DNA of 15,492 nucleotides from Desulfuromonadaceae bacterium UBA2294 (GTDB taxonomy: Bacteria > Desulfobacterota > Desulfuromonadia > Desulfuromonadales > UBA2294): the NCBI GenBank assembly GCA_002345625.1, contig DDWE01000012.1:1-15492 (forward strand). The letters are read 5' to 3'. Below, in pieces: positions 13,893 to 15,492 of the stretch. A program made the translations under genes and the position numbers. Positions within the stretch are counted from its first letter, which is position 1, and every line of letters starts with the position of its first letter. The notes below the pieces were generated by a model. That model worked only from the letters and a program-made list of their open reading frames with translations. It was not told the DNA's origin and made no database searches.

Positions 13893-15492
13893 TTAGGCCT
13901 TTGCCCCTCCTGGAGACGCTTCCACAACGCTCTTGATCAGCGCTTGCAACTGGCTGAATAGATAGGGTTTGCTGATGAGACCGGCGATTTTTTCGCCGAC
14001 GATTCTCTGGGTCACTTCAAAATCACCAAAACCGCTGGAGATGATGATCGGTAATTTCGGGCTGATTTTTTTCAGGGCGCTGAACAGGGCATAGCCATCC
14101 ATGACCGGCATGCCGATGTCGGTCAGAACCAGATCGATTTCTGCAGTTTTTTGCTGGTACAGATTCAGCCCTTCCTGGCCGTTTCTTGCTTCGATCACGG
14201 AGAAACCCATCTCCTCCAGCATGGTTCTGGTGACATCCAGAATCATCTCGTCGTCTTCAACCAGCAATATTGTGCCACTCCCTTTCCATGGGGTAATGAC
14301 GGCAGGTAGAACCGGTGTCACGGCATCGGCGCTGCAGATCATAATCGGCAGGTAGACCTTGAAGATCGTCCCCTGACCCGGCTTACTGTTGAGTTGCAGT
14401 GCGCCACCATGCAGATTTACGATGCCGAGCAGGGCCGACATCCCGAGTCCGCGGCCGGTGAATTTGGTGCTGAAAAAGGGTTCGAAGATGCGTGAGCGCG
14501 TCTCTTCATCCATGCCGCAGCCGCTATCCCTGACTTTAAGGCAGGCATACCACCCCATCGGAATCGTTTTGCCGAGATGGTCCTTGTCCACAGCGGCGAC
14601 CCCGATTTTGACCATGTTCAGACCGACGTCAATGGTCCCCTGCTCGGCGCCGATGGCTTCCGAGGCGTTGATGATCAGGTTCATCACCAATTGCCGGAGC
14701 TGACTGATGTCCGCCTTGATCAAGGGGATATCGTCTTCCAGCGTGAACGTGATCGTCACATTCTGATTGATGGTCGAGCGCAGCATGGTCACCATCTCCC
14801 GGACCATCTCGCCTACATCGGTCTGGGCCAGGGCGCTCTGCCCTTTCCCCGCGTAGGTCAGCATCTGGTTGCATAGGCCAGCGGCGCGCAAGGCTGCCGA
14901 CTCGATCATGTCGAGCTGTGCGGCCGTCCTTTCCGGCCGGAGTCTGGCCAGGGAACAACCGCTGACAATCACCGTCAGGATATTGTTGAAGTCGTGGGCG
15001 ATGCCGCCGGCCAGTACGCCGAGGCTCTCCAGCTTCTGGGACTGATGAAACTGCTGTTGCAGTAACAGCTTGTCTGCTTCGAGTTTTTTATGCTCGGTGA
15101 TGTCAATGATGAACCATTCAAAACCGGTCACTTCGCCAAAATGAACCACCGGGGTGGCTGAGAAAATGTGTTGACCGATGGAGCCATCCTTACGCTTGCT
15201 GACAAACTCGCCGGCGGGGATGGCCATCCCTTTTTTCAGCTCCTGCATATGGGCCAGGGCAGAAATCGATTCGTTGTCAACCTGCATGATGCTGTAGTGC
15301 TGGCCGATGACCTCTGCCGCCGAGTTGTAGCCGTGCATGCGCAACCAGGCGGCATTGACATCGAGAAAACGTCCTTCCAGGTCGAGGTGAAAATAGCCGG
15401 CCGGGGTCAGGTTGATGATCTGCCGCAGGTGGGCCTCGTGCTCATCCTTCTCGATGAGGGCTCGCTTCAGCTCCTCGTTCTGCATCTCCAGC
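13893..15492 (-). CDS. Hybrid sensor histidine kinase (PAS, kinase, receiver), N-terminus outside window
   Basis: The frame is open to the right edge, with Leu-Glu codons before the first in-window Met, so the protein continues outside; LEMQNEEL is a typical helix linking to an earlier sensor domain. In the visible 530 residues, a PAS domain (about 22-130: INLTPAGYFHLDLEGRFLDVN) is followed by a dimerisation helix with phosphorylated His164 in GGIAHDFNN. The ATPase domain has its N box (NLIINASEA, about 269-277), G1 (RDSGCGMDEE, 319-328) and G2 (TGRGLGMSALLGIV, 343-356). A receiver domain (404-520) has acidic pocket EDD at 410-412, phospho-accepting Asp456 in VLTDIGMP and Lys506 in SKPY. There is no DNA-binding output domain and no separate regulator nearby. 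The His-to-Asp relay is inferred from the domains; the signal sensed is unknown. Confidence 0.92.
   Translation of the reverse strand, partial: LEMQNEELKRALIEKDEHEAHLRQIINLTPAGYFHLDLEGRFLDVNAAWLRMHGYNSAAEVIGQHYSIMQVDNESISALAHMQELKKGMAIPAGEFVSKRKDGSIGQHIFSATPVVHFGEVTGFEWFIIDITEHKKLEADKLLLQQQFHQSQKLESLGVLAGGIAHDFNNILTVIVSGCSLARLRPERTAAQLDMIESAALRAAGLCNQMLTYAGKGQSALAQTDVGEMVREMVTMLRSTINQNVTITFTLEDDIPLIKADISQLRQLVMNLIINASEAIGAEQGTIDVGLNMVKIGVAAVDKDHLGKTIPMGWYACLKVRDSGCGMDEETRSRIFEPFFSTKFTGRGLGMSALLGIVNLHGGALQLNSKPGQGTIFKVYLPIMICSADAVTPVLPAVITPWKGSGTILLVEDDEMILDVTRTMLEEMGFSVIEARNGQEGLNLYQQKTAEIDLVLTDIGMPVMDGYALFSALKKISPKLPIIISSGFGDFEVTQRIVGEKIAGLISKPYLFSQLQALIKSVVEASPGGAKA

Overview
The window looks like a piece of chromosome from a Gram-negative proteobacterium, most likely of the Desulfuromonadales/Geobacter kind. 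Three things point that way: Sec signal peptides and lipoboxes with outer-membrane sorting signals, the DUF1207/DUF3015/DUF4105/DUF4350/DUF6172 family mix, and an ACAGGGAT-type inverted repeat that I associate with those genomes. The taxon is inferred from gene content; no rRNA or marker gene is present. I see no tRNA, rRNA, CRISPR array, transposase or phage gene.

Layout. At 1-3742 lie the 3' end of a DUF1207 envelope protein (+) and a convergent minus-strand set: a DUF3015 exported protein, then a DUF4105 (Lnb N-terminal type) protein with a probable C-terminal outer-membrane barrel, coupled by a 1-base stop/start overlap, and further on an exported MsrA. From 3743 to 6927 are a secreted DUF4350-like protein (+), an inverted-repeat element between convergent genes, an RluA-family pseudouridine synthase (-), and a divergent class I methyltransferase with a zinc-ribbon-like N-terminus (+). 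From 7154 to 10093 is a three-gene plus-strand unit: a CHAT-domain (caspase/separase-like) lipoprotein with an intact His/Cys pair, followed by two unrecognised lipoproteins that each carry one internal hydrophobic segment. This unit is visibly more AT-rich than the flanking genes and is the strongest candidate for an undescribed system. From 10408 to 15492 are a YgjP-like metallopeptidase-fold protein, a secreted Tyr/Trp-rich protein with a charged tail, a DUF6172 protein (-), an Hsp31/DJ-1-like protein (+), a DUF309 protein (-) and a PAS/histidine kinase/receiver hybrid sensor (-) that runs off the right edge.

How the genes fit together. Much of the window is envelope biology. There is a periplasmic repair enzyme (MsrA), a candidate barrel-anchored enzyme with the Lnb N-terminal domain, and an outer-membrane lipoprotein trio whose first member has a cysteine-protease fold. 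Tight spacing (1-base overlap, then 70 bases) suggests the CHAT protein and its two companions are made together and act on the same membrane. Whether the companions are substrates, inhibitors or partners cannot be read from the sequence. The remaining genes look like ordinary chromosomal singletons.
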